A stretch of DNA of 64,000 nucleotides from Metridium senile. Taxonomy: Eukaryota; Cnidaria; Anthozoa; Actiniaria; Metridiidae. A program made the position numbers and the translations under genes. Below are positions 1 to 11,624 of the stretch, in pieces (position 1 is the first letter of the stretch; every line of letters begins with the position of its first letter). Under the pieces are notes generated by a model, which had not been told where the DNA came from, searched no databases, and was given only the letters and a program-made list of their open reading frames with translations. Location: assembly GCA_949775045.1 (NCBI GenBank), contig OX459100.1:10253331-10317330 (forward strand). The letters are read 5' to 3'.

Positions 1-1252
1 TTTTCTTTTATAAAATTCATGAATAATTAATGAGAATTTTACAAAAGAAATCTTGTCCATGACAAGTTCTGTAAATCTTTTGTCCTGATTTGCATAAGTT
101 TCAACTTGAATTTTCTCGGCCAGATTTACTTTTATCTTGAAAAATTAATTTATTAAGTAACATATGAAAGAACTAATGTTGGAGTTTCATAAGTACTATA
201 CAATATATGCGTCCGATCTGTATGAGATATACAGTCGCTCATCTTTGACTCGCCACTATATATCCCATACAGAAAGTCCGTTCATATTGTATATAGTACG
301 TAAAATGTATCAATGTACCCAACGTCTCACAGGACCCCTTTGACAACAGTGTTTATTTACACTGATGGGTCATCCTGTTAAAATATTCGATTATTATTAT
401 TATTATTATCATTAATCTATACCACAATGCATTTCAGTCATAATACCATGCTCACGTGTCAGACGTCATTTTCTTAATATTCAAAATTATACAACATTAT
501 ATTGAGACCTCAATATTCATCATTAATCATTTTAATATAAACCTTATCAACATTTTATCTGATCAGTTAAGTGGAGTATGCTTGATATATAATGATCGAT
601 TGAATGAAACCCACACGAAGTGCAAGCACGTTTTAATATGGTATTATTATTAAACTTATAAAATAAAACCCTGCTTCGTTTTACCTGGATGGCAGTAGAT
701 TTGCTGTATATGACGTCTTCGTCTTGTCCAACTGCGATCACGATCGCTCCAACATTTGGAAATTGAGAGCCGTTTTCTTGCTTCACGTTCTCTGTCTGTG
801 TGAAATGCATACGAGTTTGAGCAACGCGTGTAGCACAAAGTTCGGCACAAAAACGGGGAGAAAAAACGCAAGAAAATAGCTAAAATTCAAAATATACCTT
901 CCATGAAGAATATATCCTCTTTATCCTCCGAAAAAATGCTTCTTTGTCGAGGGATATTTTCGCTTGAGACATTTTTTTCCCTCTTCTTTTACGGCTCAAG
1001 AAGAGAAATGTCTGGTGCTATATGAATCCAAAATGGCGGGAAGCTAGACCTACTACGTCATAGCAGAATAGACCAATCATGATGCTCCTTTTACCTTTTT
1101 TATTTAATCGCTACTAGTAATTCTGATTAATTTTATACTTTTCCTTTAGATAACTTCAACTTCTCAACATAAATTCAAAGATAAATATTCATATATTTTT
1201 CCATGTAAAAGTTTTGGGGGTTACTTTTAAATTTGTTTGTTGATTCGAAAAT

Positions 1253-1290
1253 GTTGGGATCCCTGTGGAATATTAAACACAGGTAACCCA
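1253..1290. repeat. Hairpin repeat, GGGATCCCTGTG...CACAGGTAACCC type
   Basis: The two halves are near-complementary around a short AT-rich loop. The same hairpin motif recurs three times at 63,372-63,814, so this is a dispersed member of that family. Confidence 0.6.
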
Positions 1291-1556
1291 GAGATCGTGC
1301 TTTGACTGGCAAAGTTTTCTTCGCTGTCTTTTACTGCTCAAAAACATCTCTAATTGAAAGGGTTTTTTGATGTTGTTTATTGTAGATACTATTTGAATTT
1401 ACAAGGTAAACAAATTATTTGAATTGTGTTACTTTCTGTGTTAAGAACGGGAGGTTTTTTCGCGACGTATTGTTGAAGTGAAAGAAGATGGCCGTCAAAT
1501 TTGTTATGAAACTAGTGGCAAATTAAAAAAAATGCTCAATTCTTTTGTCTTCTTTC

Positions 1557-1740
1557 TATTAAAACGTTTTTGTAAAACCCACTTTTAACATGCAAATGAA
1601 CATTGTAAAATAACATGCTAATGAGGTGTCCTTCCAGCTACATTCCACAGTGAGTCGCGCCCCAAGTTGTCTTGAAATAATCGAAAGAAGTGATTTATAG
1701 ATTCGCTCGAAACCACTTTTGACAATGATTTTCACAAAAT
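1557..1740 (+). repeat. Dispersed repeat shared with 23,690-23,840
   Basis: Both places contain 'cccacttttaacatgcaaatga', an 'aataacatg.taatg' block and a distal 'aaccacttttga' or 'agtggttttgaa' block in the same order. It looks like a degraded dispersed element. No protein is recognised. Confidence 0.5.
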
Positions 1741-1838
1741 TCAAAATGTAAATTAAATCAGTGGCATGTGGCTCAAGGGAAACTGAGAATATAGCATAAA
1801 TATCTCACTGAAATTATCATGAAAAACAGACAGTTTAT

Positions 1839-2281
1839 AAAAGGGCCAGGCGAACGGCCTCAACATTTCCTTCAACATTGGTTCGATTTTCGGTTGAAGA
1901 GGGTCCTGAAGGGGTAAAATGGGAGCTGGGATTGGCCTTATTTTTGACTGGGAAAATGGGATTGGATGCACTGGGACTGGGATTTACAAATAAAAGAACA
2001 ATAGAAAATGGGAATGGGATTGAAAACTTAAGCAAAACTGATGGGATTATGGGATTTTTGACGGCTGGGATTTGGTCCAAATATAAACTGGGAAATGGGA
2101 ATCGGACCCCCCCTTCAGGACACTCGTTGAACGCTGTAAAATGGTTGTTGAACAATGTTGAACGTACGGGGCAAACGGTTTCAACGATATTGAAATGGGG
2201 TGGCAAACGGCTTCAACATTGCCATTCAACAAAATCGAACGGATGTTGAAGCAAATGTTGAAGCCGTTTGCCCGGGCCTTC
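1839..2281. mobile_element. MITE-like element, family A (AACGGCTTCAACATTTGCTTCAACAT ends), copy 1
   Basis: The left end (AAAGGGCCAGGCGAACGG...) and the reverse complement of the right end (AAGGCCCGGGCAAACGG...) match for about 50 bases, giving imperfect terminal inverted repeats rich in CAACATT and TTCAACA. The middle (about 1,915-2,105) is a degenerate 'tgggaatggga' run. Related copies lie in METTL3 introns at about 54,010-54,300 and 59,630-59,800. No transposase is encoded, so the element would be non-autonomous. Confidence 0.7.
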
Positions 2282-2405
2282 TCAAGGGTGTTAAGGCCTG
2301 GGTCAGACGCCATTTTAGCCAAAATCACTATTTTTAATTTTTCAACCGTTGCTTTAAAAATGTTGTCTTTAAAAATGATATTGATGATGAGTCTTGAATA
2401 ATTTC

Positions 2406-2531
2406 GATTGACGATCGATTCTCTGCATTTTTGAAATAGGCGTGTCCTTTTTCGATGAGTATTGTGTCGATTGACGATCGATTCTCTGCATTTTTGAAAT
2501 AGGCGTGTCCTTTTTCGATGAGTATTGTGTC
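2406..2531 (+). repeat. 63 bp tandem duplication
   Basis: Two almost identical 63 bp units starting 'gattgacgatcg' follow each other directly upstream of the dynein pseudo-exon. The corresponding place in the other duplicon (before 11,625) lacks this doubling. Confidence 0.8.
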
Positions 2532-2538
2532 TATTTAG

Positions 2539-2665
2539 ATCGAGTCGTTTGTATCTCTGGAGAAAAGGTTAACCATATACCTTGAACAGTATAATGAGAG
2601 TGTCCGAGGCGCTGGCATGGACCTTGTGTTCTTTAAGGACCCCATGCATGATTCATCTGATGAGG
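2539..2665 (+). pseudogene. Axonemal dynein heavy chain exon fragment, duplicon copy 1
   Basis: After a polypyrimidine-TAG acceptor, the frame reads [18 protein letters not shown] followed by [18 protein letters not shown]. This fits the stretch of axonemal dynein heavy chains just before the AAA4 P-loop. A 4-base insertion after the Met codon (CATG, absent from copy 2) shifts the frame. The donor position is shared with copy 2 (GGTAATG). No other dynein exon is nearby, so this is a fragment left by segmental duplication. The family assignment is from memory of DNAH proteins; the exact paralogue is not known. Confidence 0.7.
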
Positions 2666-3110
2666 GTAATGATGATGGTATGATGATGATGATGATGATG
2701 AGAATGATGATGAGAGGTAACTATGATGGTGATGATGATGATGATGAGAATGATGACGAGAATTGATTATGATGGAAATGTTGATGCTGGTGATGATGTT
2801 GATGCTGGTGATGATGCTGTTGTGGATGATGATGATGATGATGATGGTGATGATAATGATGAGGGTAATAATGATGGTGATGATGAGAATGGATGATACT
2901 GGAAATGATGATGCTGGTGATGATGTTGTTGTTGATGATGATGATGATGGTGATGATGAGGGTAATAATGATGGTGATGATGAGAATTGATTATGATGGA
3001 AATATTGATGCTGGTGATGATGTTGTTGATGATGACAATAATGATGAGGGTAATGATGATGATGGTGATGACGAGAATGAATAATATTGTAATAGTGAGA
3101 TTGGTGGTGA
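2666..3110 (+). repeat. (GATGAT)n / (GGTGATGAT)n microsatellite in the dynein-fragment intron
   Basis: A 450 bp GAT-rich tract lies between the two dynein pseudo-exons. Met-rich and Asp-rich open frames here are by-products of the repeat. The equivalent tract of copy 2 is 11,751-12,030. Confidence 0.85.
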
Positions 3111-3152
3111 CGATGGTGTCGGTGGGGTATATACTAAATGCAAATATTAGTG

Positions 3153-3200
3153 TTATGAAGGTATCCCGTATTGTACGTATGTTACGAGGAAACTACTCAT
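3153..3200 (+). pseudogene. Dynein heavy chain second pseudo-exon, copy 1
   Basis: The frame reads VMKVSRIVRMLRGN, the degraded counterpart of the ISRIVRTPRGN stretch in copy 2 (12,085-12,152), which sits immediately before the AAA4 Walker A loop in dynein heavy chains. Homology fades before the P-loop glycines. It has drifted further than copy 2. Confidence 0.55.
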
Positions 3201-3349
3201 TCGAGCAACCAAGGAATTTTATTTGTAAACTAGAACGCTGTTGTCAACTGAACGACTACAAGGCCACGTTCGCTGAACTCAGCTGAACTGACTTACAATG
3301 TTGAATACTCGATATTTATAAGTAGTAGTGTGTGCATGAAATTATCCTC

Positions 3350-3450
3350 CGAGCAGGAGAGGAGCAAACGAGGAGTCAACGAGGAGCAAACGAGGAATCA
3401 ACGAGGAGTCAACGAGGAGTTCACGATGAGTTCCCGATGAGCAGGGAGAG
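3350..3450 (+). repeat. Short tandem repeat, about 11 bp 'acgaggagtca' unit
   Basis: About eight variants of (a)acgaggagtca/aacgaggagcaa follow each other. No coding role is supported. Confidence 0.7.
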
Positions 3451-3583
3451 CACACCACGTGGTTATATCTATTGTTCTCTAATGAATTACGCAGAGGGTT
3501 CTTTTTACGCTCATTAGTAATGGGTTTTTTTAAATAAAAAAAGAAGTAGAGACTTTTTTCACAGTTTGTTGAATTATTTATTA

Positions 3584-4627
3584 CTATTCTTCATCATCAC
3601 TAGAACGATCATTAGGGTGGTGACTAATACCACCACAATCATTACATGACACCAAGATACTTTTTACGGTATCATAATTAAGTGGGAAATAATGCTTACA
3701 AATAGGATAATTGACTACTTGATTTAAACGAGGAGATCTCAAAGAGGCATCGTGCCACTGACATCTAGGGCAACCAACGATACTTAATATTGAAATCTCC
3801 ACAATGAGCACAATTATGTTTTTTCTCTTTTTCGTCATTTTCTTCTTCTTCTTCTTCTTCAAAGTTTCCATTTCCTCCATTTGATTTTCTTTATCTTCGT
3901 CATCGGAATCTTCTTCTTCTTCTCCTTCTTCCTCTTCTTAATTCTTCTTCGGCTCTCTCTTCGTCATCGTAAGTCATTTTTTCGTTATCCTGTTCATTTT
4001 CAAATTGGTCCTTTTCTTTTTTCAGCACTTTATTCAAAACCTTTTTATTTTTGATCCAGTTTTTGTTGATTCCGAGTTCTGCCAGCCCATTCACAAATAA
4101 TTTCTTTGTTAATATATACGGGAGAAGCACATATTCTATCCACAATATTGGTTCTAGAAATGCAACGCTGATTTCGCAGAAGCTCATCACTCGGAGTCCA
4201 TAACAAAATGTTTCTAGAGGTGACCATACCGTGCAAACGTTCTGATGCCTGTCGTTGAGAAACTGATCCTGGGAGGTCTTGTAAAACCAATTTGATAATA
4301 GGCTCTCGATCATCATCATCATCTTCTTCTTAATTCTTCATTGTCACTCAGTTCATCATGGTCTTCTTTCTCGCGATCTGAATTTTCTTCGTCATTTTCT
4401 CGCTTTCTCTTCATTTTGGACAAGTTACTCCTACCAATAACTAAAGCAAATGACTTTTTAGAAGAAGGAGCTCCTGAATTTATATCAATCAAAAGTCCAG
4501 TCAGAAAAGGGATTAGCAAATCGGGAATAAATGAGCCTCCCTCTTGAACAAGAATTTGTTTCTTTTTCTTGTAAGAAATATTCGGATCTTGAAGACTTTT
4601 GACGGATTCTTTGTAGGGGGTCAACAA
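3584..4627 (-). pseudogene. Broken Polinton/adintovirus-like structural (core-type) gene with a separate zinc-ribbon-like part
   Basis: The upstream part (4,627-4,319) encodes a basic 'YKKKKQILVQEGGSFIPDLL' stretch followed by a hydrophobic run and an acidic, Arg/Lys-rich tail. The basic-GG-hydrophobic-Pro pattern recalls the pX/core peptides of adenovirus-related elements. The following frames (4,290-3,960) change register within what looks like one conserved sequence, and another register carries LAELGINKNW. The last part (3,880-3,584) has several CxxC pairs (CPRC, CNDC; a further CAHC pair in another frame). Frame changes and long Lys/Glu low-complexity runs show that it is not intact. No polymerase, integrase, protease or capsid gene accompanies it. 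The assignment is tentative. Confidence 0.45.
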
Positions 4628-4945
4628 CTACTGATAGGCAAGGAGTAGTCAAGGTTTCTCGTCTGACATACAAACGTCTGTAAAATCTGCTGACTTCACC
4701 GCGCTATATCTTTGCTATTTTATACGATTAGCGATTTTACTAATTGTGAAGTTCTCTTTCCAGCCATGAAGATGAATTTTCAAGTTTATTTTACTCTATC
4801 AAAATTTGGAAAAACCGTCACATCAACTCCAGTATTAGCGGACAATTAAAGTACAATTTATAATAAAGTCACAGGTCAAGACTAATCGTAGCTAAACAGG
4901 CTAAGCGACAGTTTAAAGGCTTACTCGGTTAATAACCCTGGGTGG

Positions 4946-5714
4946 TCACTCGAAGATATTGCATAATGTACATGTTTGTGCAGATCCGAATTTCCAGTCA
5001 GTAGAGGTCAAATACTTGGTACGTTGTACATCGTTGTCCCACACTACAAGACGAATAACCAGCAGAGGAACATTAACAAGTAGTAACTGCAGAACAAGCC
5101 GACAAATGTAGACACAACCGCCAGAACGAAGTTCAATGCCACCTGATTTGCCTTTGAACTTGTTTTCTGCCATCTCCAATGCCGTTAGAAAGAAGCTGAT
5201 GCAAACAAAAGCAATGATGCTGCCTTCGACATCGGCATCGAAGTGAGACGATATTTCTGGATGCACCAGCATTTCTAGAAGCTCGATCTCATCGAAAGAA
5301 TCCAGGGCAATAGATCCACACAGTTGGGTTATAGAGCTGTCGTATTTCTGGGAATCTTTTGCTGTTGTCAGAAGAAACATCGCTATCGCGGGCGCCCCAC
5401 ACATCGTGGACGTTTGGACCGAAGAAATTATCTTTCTCTAGCTTCTTGGTAAAGTTGATTCGAAATAACAAGATGACCATAGGGACGAGAAGACAAATCA
5501 CATACGTTAGCCAGACTAACCATTGCCAGTTGAGTTGCTTCGTCTTTTCTGCCATGATAAAGCACCAAATGCCGATAGCTGGAAGAACTAGGAGAACGAG
5601 CGCGTATAAATTGTTGTTGTTACAGTACAAACTCGCATAGTGCGAGAAAACGGCTGCCTGTGCGATAAATATGCCAAACAACAAGAAACGACCAAAGACC
5701 CGAATACAACCCAT
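4946..5714 (-). pseudogene. TMEM121-like multi-pass membrane protein, broken duplicate
   Basis: It is colinear with the intact copy at 13,877-14,659. The start (MGCIRVFGRFLLFG) and first membrane segments are kept (5,714 to about 5,405), but an 8-base loss next to the CGAPAIAMF segment moves the rest into another frame (5,404 down to about 5,040). The last roughly 27 residues of the intact copy, beginning after RLVVW, are replaced by unrelated sequence, so the final membrane segment is gone. The signature CGSIALDSFDEIELLE is present. A truncated protein is possible, but the full product cannot be made from this copy. Confidence 0.75.
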
Positions 5715-5900
5715 CGTCAGAATGATTTTCCGGTGAAGTTGAAGTTTCTAACGGTTTTCGTATCTTTCTCTTTCAAGTCGACTTTTTGCTGCGAAGAATT
5801 CGTCTGTTTTCAAACGGATTTTCCTTTCTTTCTCTTGCGAGGCGACTTTACTTTTTGTTGTGAAGAAGTCCTTTGTTTTTTTTAACGGAATTTATACTCT
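5715..5900 (-). promoter_or_regulatory. Upstream region shared by both TMEM121-like copies
   Basis: The first about 170 bases upstream of the start codon match 14,660-14,830 with small indels ('tcgtctgttttcaaacgg' and 'cctttctttctc' are identical). Conservation is due at least to the duplication and may include the promoter. No TATA box is assigned. Confidence 0.45.
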
Positions 5901-6492
5901 TGGTCGGGGTGCAATTCCCGGAAAATTATCACATTAGAAACTCGCGCGCTGATTGGCTGAAACACAAACCGGATGAGAGGGTATTTAATTCAGGGTATTC
6001 ATGCAACGCTCAGAAAGCTGAATTCAAGCATGTGTACATTTTGTCTGCGCATGCGTATATTTTTATCATTTGCATAACTTTTTATGTCGAATGGAAGAAT
6101 TTTACGCTAACAGGGAACATTTGGTTGAAATCTCATCCTTCAAAATAATGTTGAAGTACCAAGATACTAAGAAATGAAAAGCCTACCTTCCATTAGTGTG
6201 CTGTGGATAATTATTTCAATTGAACGCACTACAGATGGAAAAATATCATGCTTCAAAGTCAGTGTAAAGTAGCAAAAAGGACCAGAACTTAGTACTTTCG
6301 AATAAATTATTGGGCTCTAAATTTGAGTTATAAGGTAAATCTAAAAGTAGAAGTCATTACCAACACGATACGGCGTGGATTGGATTATATTAGGAAATTT
6401 TAAACATAATCGATCATCATATAATTCGCAATGAAAACCTCTACTTCAGCACTTTATCGTCCGAAATTCTCGCAGATTATTCTATCTTTGAC

Positions 6493-6632
6493 TACCCTGG
6501 GTTCCAGAGGCTCTAGAGGGGATTGGGGCGAGACAACGGCGGGGAGCGAAAGGCGGAGAGAGCTCTCTCCGCCTTTCGCTCCCCGCCGTTGTCTCGCCCC
6601 AATCCCCTCTAGAGCCTCTGGAACCCAGGGTA
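6493..6632. mobile_element. Perfect 140 bp palindromic MITE with 9 bp target duplication
   Basis: Bases 6,493-6,562 are the exact reverse complement of 6,563-6,632 by direct reading. The ends are TACCCTGGGTTCCAGAGG. The flanking 'atctttgac' at 6,484-6,492 is repeated at 6,633-6,641. The element is far more GC-rich than its surroundings and is nested in the left arm of the 6,005-9,722 element; the right arm has no such insertion. The 9 bp duplication is usual for Mutator-type transposases. Confidence 0.9.
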
Positions 6633-6925
6633 ATCTTTGACATAGCCCCCCAGCAAATTTATTGAAAGATTGGCCTTTCTCTTGTTTACTTTTTGCAAAA
6701 CTGAGCTATTTTGGTAGAAACTCGTGGTCCCTGGATATGATCTCGGGCAATGTTTACAACATGGTTTCGGCTTCGTGGCACTGTGACAAATTTGACTACA
6801 TTTATCCACCTATCTTTTATAATATGAAACATTTATTCAGGATAATATACAAATTAGGTAATACCTAATAGCGGAGCTCCCAGTTTAATTTTTTCTTACA
6901 ACATCAATATGTGCATGTAAATACC

Positions 6926-7050
6926 ACTTATTAGATATTTTCTTGGGTATAATATACGTGCTGATATTTTACGAGTTGCGTACGTTTAATCAGCAAGTAA
7001 TGAGTAAAATGCCAGCCCGTAATACCCAAGAAAATATCTAATAAGGGATT
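6926..7050. mobile_element. Small MITE with CTTATTAGATATTTTCTTGGGTAT ends
   Basis: The left end 'cttattagatattttcttgg' near 6,927 is matched in reverse by 'ccaagaaaatatctaataag' ending near 7,045. The interior is about 70 bases and noncoding. Confidence 0.7.
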
Positions 7051-8049
7051 TATTATACAACTTACTGTTTATTGTAATTTATATAGCATTTTTCATCGAA
7101 AAATATAACCTTTCGGAGATTCAGCGCGCGGAGAGAGAATCAAAACAAAGCCCTGGAAAAGCCAGTAAAATGTAAGATATTTCTCGCTCTCTTTTTGATT
7201 GACATAATGTCAAAAACCTCATTGGCTATCGATGTAGATGACGCCATCATGTAACGCAACGCACGAAAGGAAAGTTTGTCATTTACACGAGGGACGGAGA
7301 TTTCTCATTGAAAAAAGTCCGATAAAAGCATGTTAATGGACAATTCATGAATGGAAATTGATTTAATGTAAGTAAAAAGTTGTAATAAATTCCACTGCTT
7401 TTTCTTAGGTTGGTTATTTCATTCTATGCACTTTTTCATCTTTTCCTCAAATTTTCAACTGTCACTTCTGTCAATAGTGTTGTTCAGACAAAAAAGTGTT
7501 CAGAAATGTTTTTGATGGAAAATACGATTCCCAAACGATAGTGTGAATAGCCTTATTATTATCCCTTTTATTTTTAAGTCATTAAGCTTATTTTGCTTTT
7601 GATAACGCCTTGAAAAAGTGCTTTGGCTGAAGTTTTACGGCCGCTTTTTACCTTCTTTTATTTTCCAAAGTTAGTTAGGATTCCGGATAGAAAAGGTTAA
7701 ACCTTTTCATCGTATTAGATTTATTAAAAAGTAGTCATGGCAAATCATAAAACAAAACAAAAAGTTATTTTGAAATGGAATTAAACGCCTCAAGAATTAT
7801 AAGTTCTACCAACACAAGATCGATTTGAAAAGACAAGGATTTTAAAACAAGGTATTTTATTATGAAAAACTTTGTGTAAAACATCATTTTGTTCTGTAAA
7901 AAAAACTTTAACGACTTTGAAGTAAAAACTACTAAAAAAGCTCGTTTAGTAAGCATAAAATAGTTAATATTGCTAAATAAACAGAAGTTATTCAACCAAT
8001 ATTGAATTATGTTTGTATTTCAATTCATCTTTGATGTTTTCCGTTTATG

Positions 8050-8225
8050 AGGAAAAACTATGACAAAACGAGTTGAAGATTGAACTAATTTAGGCTGCAA
8101 AACAGACCCTACTTTTACACAAAAACTATGACAAATCGAGTTGAAGATTGAACTAATTTAGACTGCAAAACAGTCCCTACTTTTACACGAAAACTACGAC
8201 GAAACGAGTTGAAGATTGAACTAAT
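8050..8225 (+). repeat. Tandem repeat of about 67 bp, 2.6 copies
   Basis: Units contain 'aaaactatgacaaaacgag', 'ttgaagattgaactaattt' and 'ctgcaaaacagaccctac'. The last block is also the terminal sequence of the MITE at 32,452-32,638, so the array may have grown from such an end. Confidence 0.75.
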
Positions 8226-9722
8226 TTTTGAGTTTTGTCTCTCAAAAACTTGAAACAAATGATAATCTTGAACCATGGATAATAAAAACACTTGAACTTA
8301 CTTTTTCGGTGATTATTTTCTTGAGGTTTTCTTTCTTCAATGACATTGATCATATTTTGACGAATAGATGTACTTGAATTTTGATGGATTAAACATTGTT
8401 CCGGCATAGTTCAACTGCCAAGCTTGAAAATCCTTCAATAAACTGTGCCGAGGGAAGCAATTTGAAGACAGTTTTCATAACAAACAAGGTCGCTTCTTTA
8501 TCAATTTTTTTTAATTGCTGTCAGATCTATCCTTCCGCGAAGGAAAATACGTTTTCTTGATCTTTTGTAATCAGTCTTTTGCTTTTCTTTAGTATAATTT
8601 CTTCGCTTTTGTGTCCTTCAAGTTTATGTTCTTCTTCGATCAAAACTCTCTTTATGTTCTTCGAAGTTCATCTTTCTTCGTTCATATTTTGTATTAAAGC
8701 TCTGCTATTAGCAAGTACTATTTTGTTGTTGTTTGTTTGACTTTTTTGTCGATAAAAGAACAACTTTGCTTTCTTGATCTAGTGCTATTTAGCGCGCGCG
8801 TCACTTTCGTTCCCGCCGAAATGTAACAGCCAATCAGAATCGCGATGTACACGGACGGACGGACAGAATAGGGATACCTGTGTCGGTCGACGAAAAATCA
8901 ACTAGATGGGTTACCATTTTTTCTTAAGTATGGTGCTCCGCTTGCGCGGGCCTCCGCTATAATTATCTATTGCAATATTATGGAATCCAAAGAGTTCATT
9001 TTTTATAAAGCCGTTATTTATACTTAGTTTTAGAGTAATAAATAGCTCAATGAAATTCGCATGTTTTCTGGAGTAGAAATATGCATGAAATCACGTCTCA
9101 AAATTGGTTGAGATCACATCACGGGACCATCACTTTCTACCTAAAAAGTTCAGTTTTGCAAAAAGTAAACATGGAAAAAGCCATATATTTAATATATTTG
9201 CTGGGGGGCGCTGTCAAAAGTATAAAATTTCTAGAATGAAAAACGGGAATATCGGACGCAAAAGTGCTGAAGTTGAAGTAAACATGGCGAATTATTTGAC
9301 GATCGATTGTGTTTAAATTTCCTAATATGATCCAATCCAAGCAGTATCGTGTTGGCAATGACTTCTACTGTTAGGTTTGTATTATATTTTAATGTTGCGC
9401 CCAAACATTTACTCGAAAGTGCGAAGTTTTGATCCAACTTCTCACTTTGAACTGACTTTGATGCATGATATTTTTCCATCTGTAGCGCATTCGATTGAAA
9501 TAATTATCCACAGCACATTATTGGAAGGTAGACTCTTTATGCCTTAGTTTTTCGGTACAAGGACATTACTTTTAAGGATGAGATTGCAAACCAAATGTTC
9601 CATGTCAACGTCAAATCTTTTACACTCGACATAGAAAGTTATGCAAATGAATTTTGAGCGTAAAAATACACGCATGCGCAGACAAAATGTATACATGCTC
9701 TGAATTCAAGGCTCAGAAATAG

Positions 9723-9830
9723 AGAATACTACATGGAAAGTGCGCGCGTACGGAATTTACGCACGAGTTGGCCGTATCAGAAATCGAACAAGCGAGGCTT
9801 TGCGCGCGCACTTTCCATGTAGTATTTACT
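9723..9830. mobile_element. Short palindromic element with AATACTACATGGAAAGTGCGCG ends
   Basis: The left end near 9,724 and the reverse complement of the right end near 9,829 are identical for about 22 bases. It abuts the right arm of the 6,005-9,722 element. About 60 bases separate the arms. Confidence 0.7.
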
Positions 9831-10162
9831 TTATTATATACATACTGAGTGATATTCACTGTAATTTTGCAATGGCAACTTTAATAGCAAAAAAAAAATA
9901 TTATTCTATACTAAGATGATAAAATATAAGAGATTTTCAAGTAAAATATTTTGTACGGCTTATTTCGTCAACCGACTGACCAGTGAAAATGCGGGCGCAA
10001 ATATCATCGCCGAGCGAGTCCCGTAGGGACGAGCAATGTACGAGTGTCGCCCGAGAGTTGTAAGTCCCCGCGATTTAGCCGTTTATGTAATTTAAAACTT
10101 TGAAAAGATCGTTGTAATTTAAAACCTTCAAAAGATCGAATATATCCAAACCACAAACAACA

Positions 10163-11110
10163 GTCTTTTTTTTTTTTTTTTTTTCCAACAACTTTATTGA
10201 GTGATAACTACTTCGTACAAGTTAAAAGAAAATTTACAACACGAACCATTTGGATCACCCAAAGGGGAAAGCGCGAACGGGACTCTAAGTCCCATGCAAG
10301 GCGTCTCCCGCCTTAAATAATACAGAAAATAACAGAAAATTACGTGTAAAGTGAAAAGCTAATTATTGTTTAAAAGAACTAGCTAAATTATGAATAAAAA
10401 TATATCAATAATAATATGTCACAAAATCATTTGTGACAAGGACACTGGCGAACCAGTGACCAAGTGCAGTTTGAGTCAACATCGAATATGTCATCTAACA
10501 GAGAGAAGTAAGTAATTCTTAAATGTGATTTAAATTGAGAAAGGCTAGAGAAGACACTAGGAGGTGCTGTTTTACAGATGGAGTTCCAGAGGTGGACTAT
10601 TCGATTAAAATATGAACATTTAAATGTACTAGATTTACACAATGGAGTTTCAAGAACCAGGCCGGGATTTTGACTAAGACGAGTACGTCCATGATTTACA
10701 AATTTAACAAAGTTGAGAACATTAAGATCTGTCTGACCATACAATGACTTATAAAAAAATATTAAGTCCTTAATTTCTCTGTCATAGCAGAGAGGCAGCA
10801 AGTTAAGTGTTTTCAGTCGGTCTTTGTAGGACATCTCCCCAACCCTTGCCCTAAGAATCCATCTGGTGGCTCGTCGCTGGACTCTTTCAATTTGACTTTT
10901 AAGCTTGGATTCTTTGGGTGACCACACTTCGGAGGCAGAGACAAGCTGTGATTGCACGTGCGCCAGGTAAAGGGTTCTTCTAGATCTTATGTCAATTAGT
11001 TGTGGGCATGTCCTTTTGAGCAAACCAAGGAGTTTGTTGGCTTTCGCTGTGATGGTTTGTATATGTATTTGCCAGAATTTCTTTCGTGCTCCCTTGGCTT
11101 GACGGCTCGT
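10163..11110 (-). pseudogene. 5'-truncated non-LTR retrotransposon (LINE) 3' end
   Basis: On the minus strand, the frame AKANKLLGLLKRTCPQLIDI continues into a 198-residue stretch (11,023-10,427) with YLAHVQSQLVSASEVWSP, RVQRRATRWIL and YKDRLKTLNLLPL. This is the typical C-terminal region after the reverse transcriptase domain of CR1/L2-like LINEs. It ends in a stop, a 240-base 3' tail and a poly(A), seen as a T run at about 10,165-10,184 on the plus strand. The catalytic RT part is missing upstream of about 11,110, as expected of a truncated insertion. Cell function: none expected. Confidence 0.85.
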
Positions 11111-11624
11111 AATTTCCTCCGATTTTTCTTCTCACAGAGCGAATGAGCTCTGCTAGATATTCTTCTAGTTCTTGTGTGGACACAGGCACCCCAGGATCCA
11201 GAAACAGACGATTTTTAATCGATTAGAACGCGCGCGTATATATCGAACGAGCGAAACGAAATTAGCGAGCGAAAACTGGATTTGGGCTTCCTGTGGTGAG
11301 TCGGCAGTTTTTTTAAGGACCTTTGGGAGAAATTTTTTTTTAAGGGCCATTGGGGGAAAACGAAAAGTCGAAAAAAGTGAAATAAAATCGCTAAGTCTTG
11401 AAAAATGACTATCAAATTAATTAACAATCTAAGTTAATGAACATTTTGAGCCGGTTTCCAGCCTTCTAGGTGCCTTAAATCGCGCGTTTTTCGCTTTTCT
11501 TTTTTCAACGAGTTGAAAAAAGGTCCCATCCAGTTCAAGACGAAATTACTGATTACTAATTTCAAATAGGACAAAGTCTTTGAAAACAGGTGTGTGTTGT
11601 TTGATATATATTGTGTCTATTTAG

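Larger units (their letters stand above)
1..1838. other. AT-rich stretch with no recognised gene
   Basis: No convincing coding region is visible on either strand. The stretch contains a short (TTA)n run near 390-412, a hairpin repeat at 1,253-1,290 (same family as the array at 63.4-63.8 kb), and at about 1,557-1,740 a segment that resembles 23,690-23,840. Confidence 0.5.
6005..9722. mobile_element. Long-inverted-repeat element, about 3.7 kb
   Basis: Sequence from about 6,005 to 6,730 (excluding a nested insertion) is matched in reverse complement by about 9,100-9,722. Shared blocks in the right order include 'cattttgtctgcgcatgcg', 'gctgtggataattatttcaat', 'ccaacacgatac.gc.tggattgga' and 'gccccccagcaaat'. 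The two ends near 6,885 and 8,955 share only short blocks, so the inner limits are uncertain. The 2 kb interior holds no transposase I can recognise. It would be a non-autonomous foldback or a decayed DNA transposon. Confidence 0.7.

Noticed and set aside
1878..2249. 123-residue frames on both strands
   Set aside because: They fall within the family A MITE and its 'tgggaatggga' filling.
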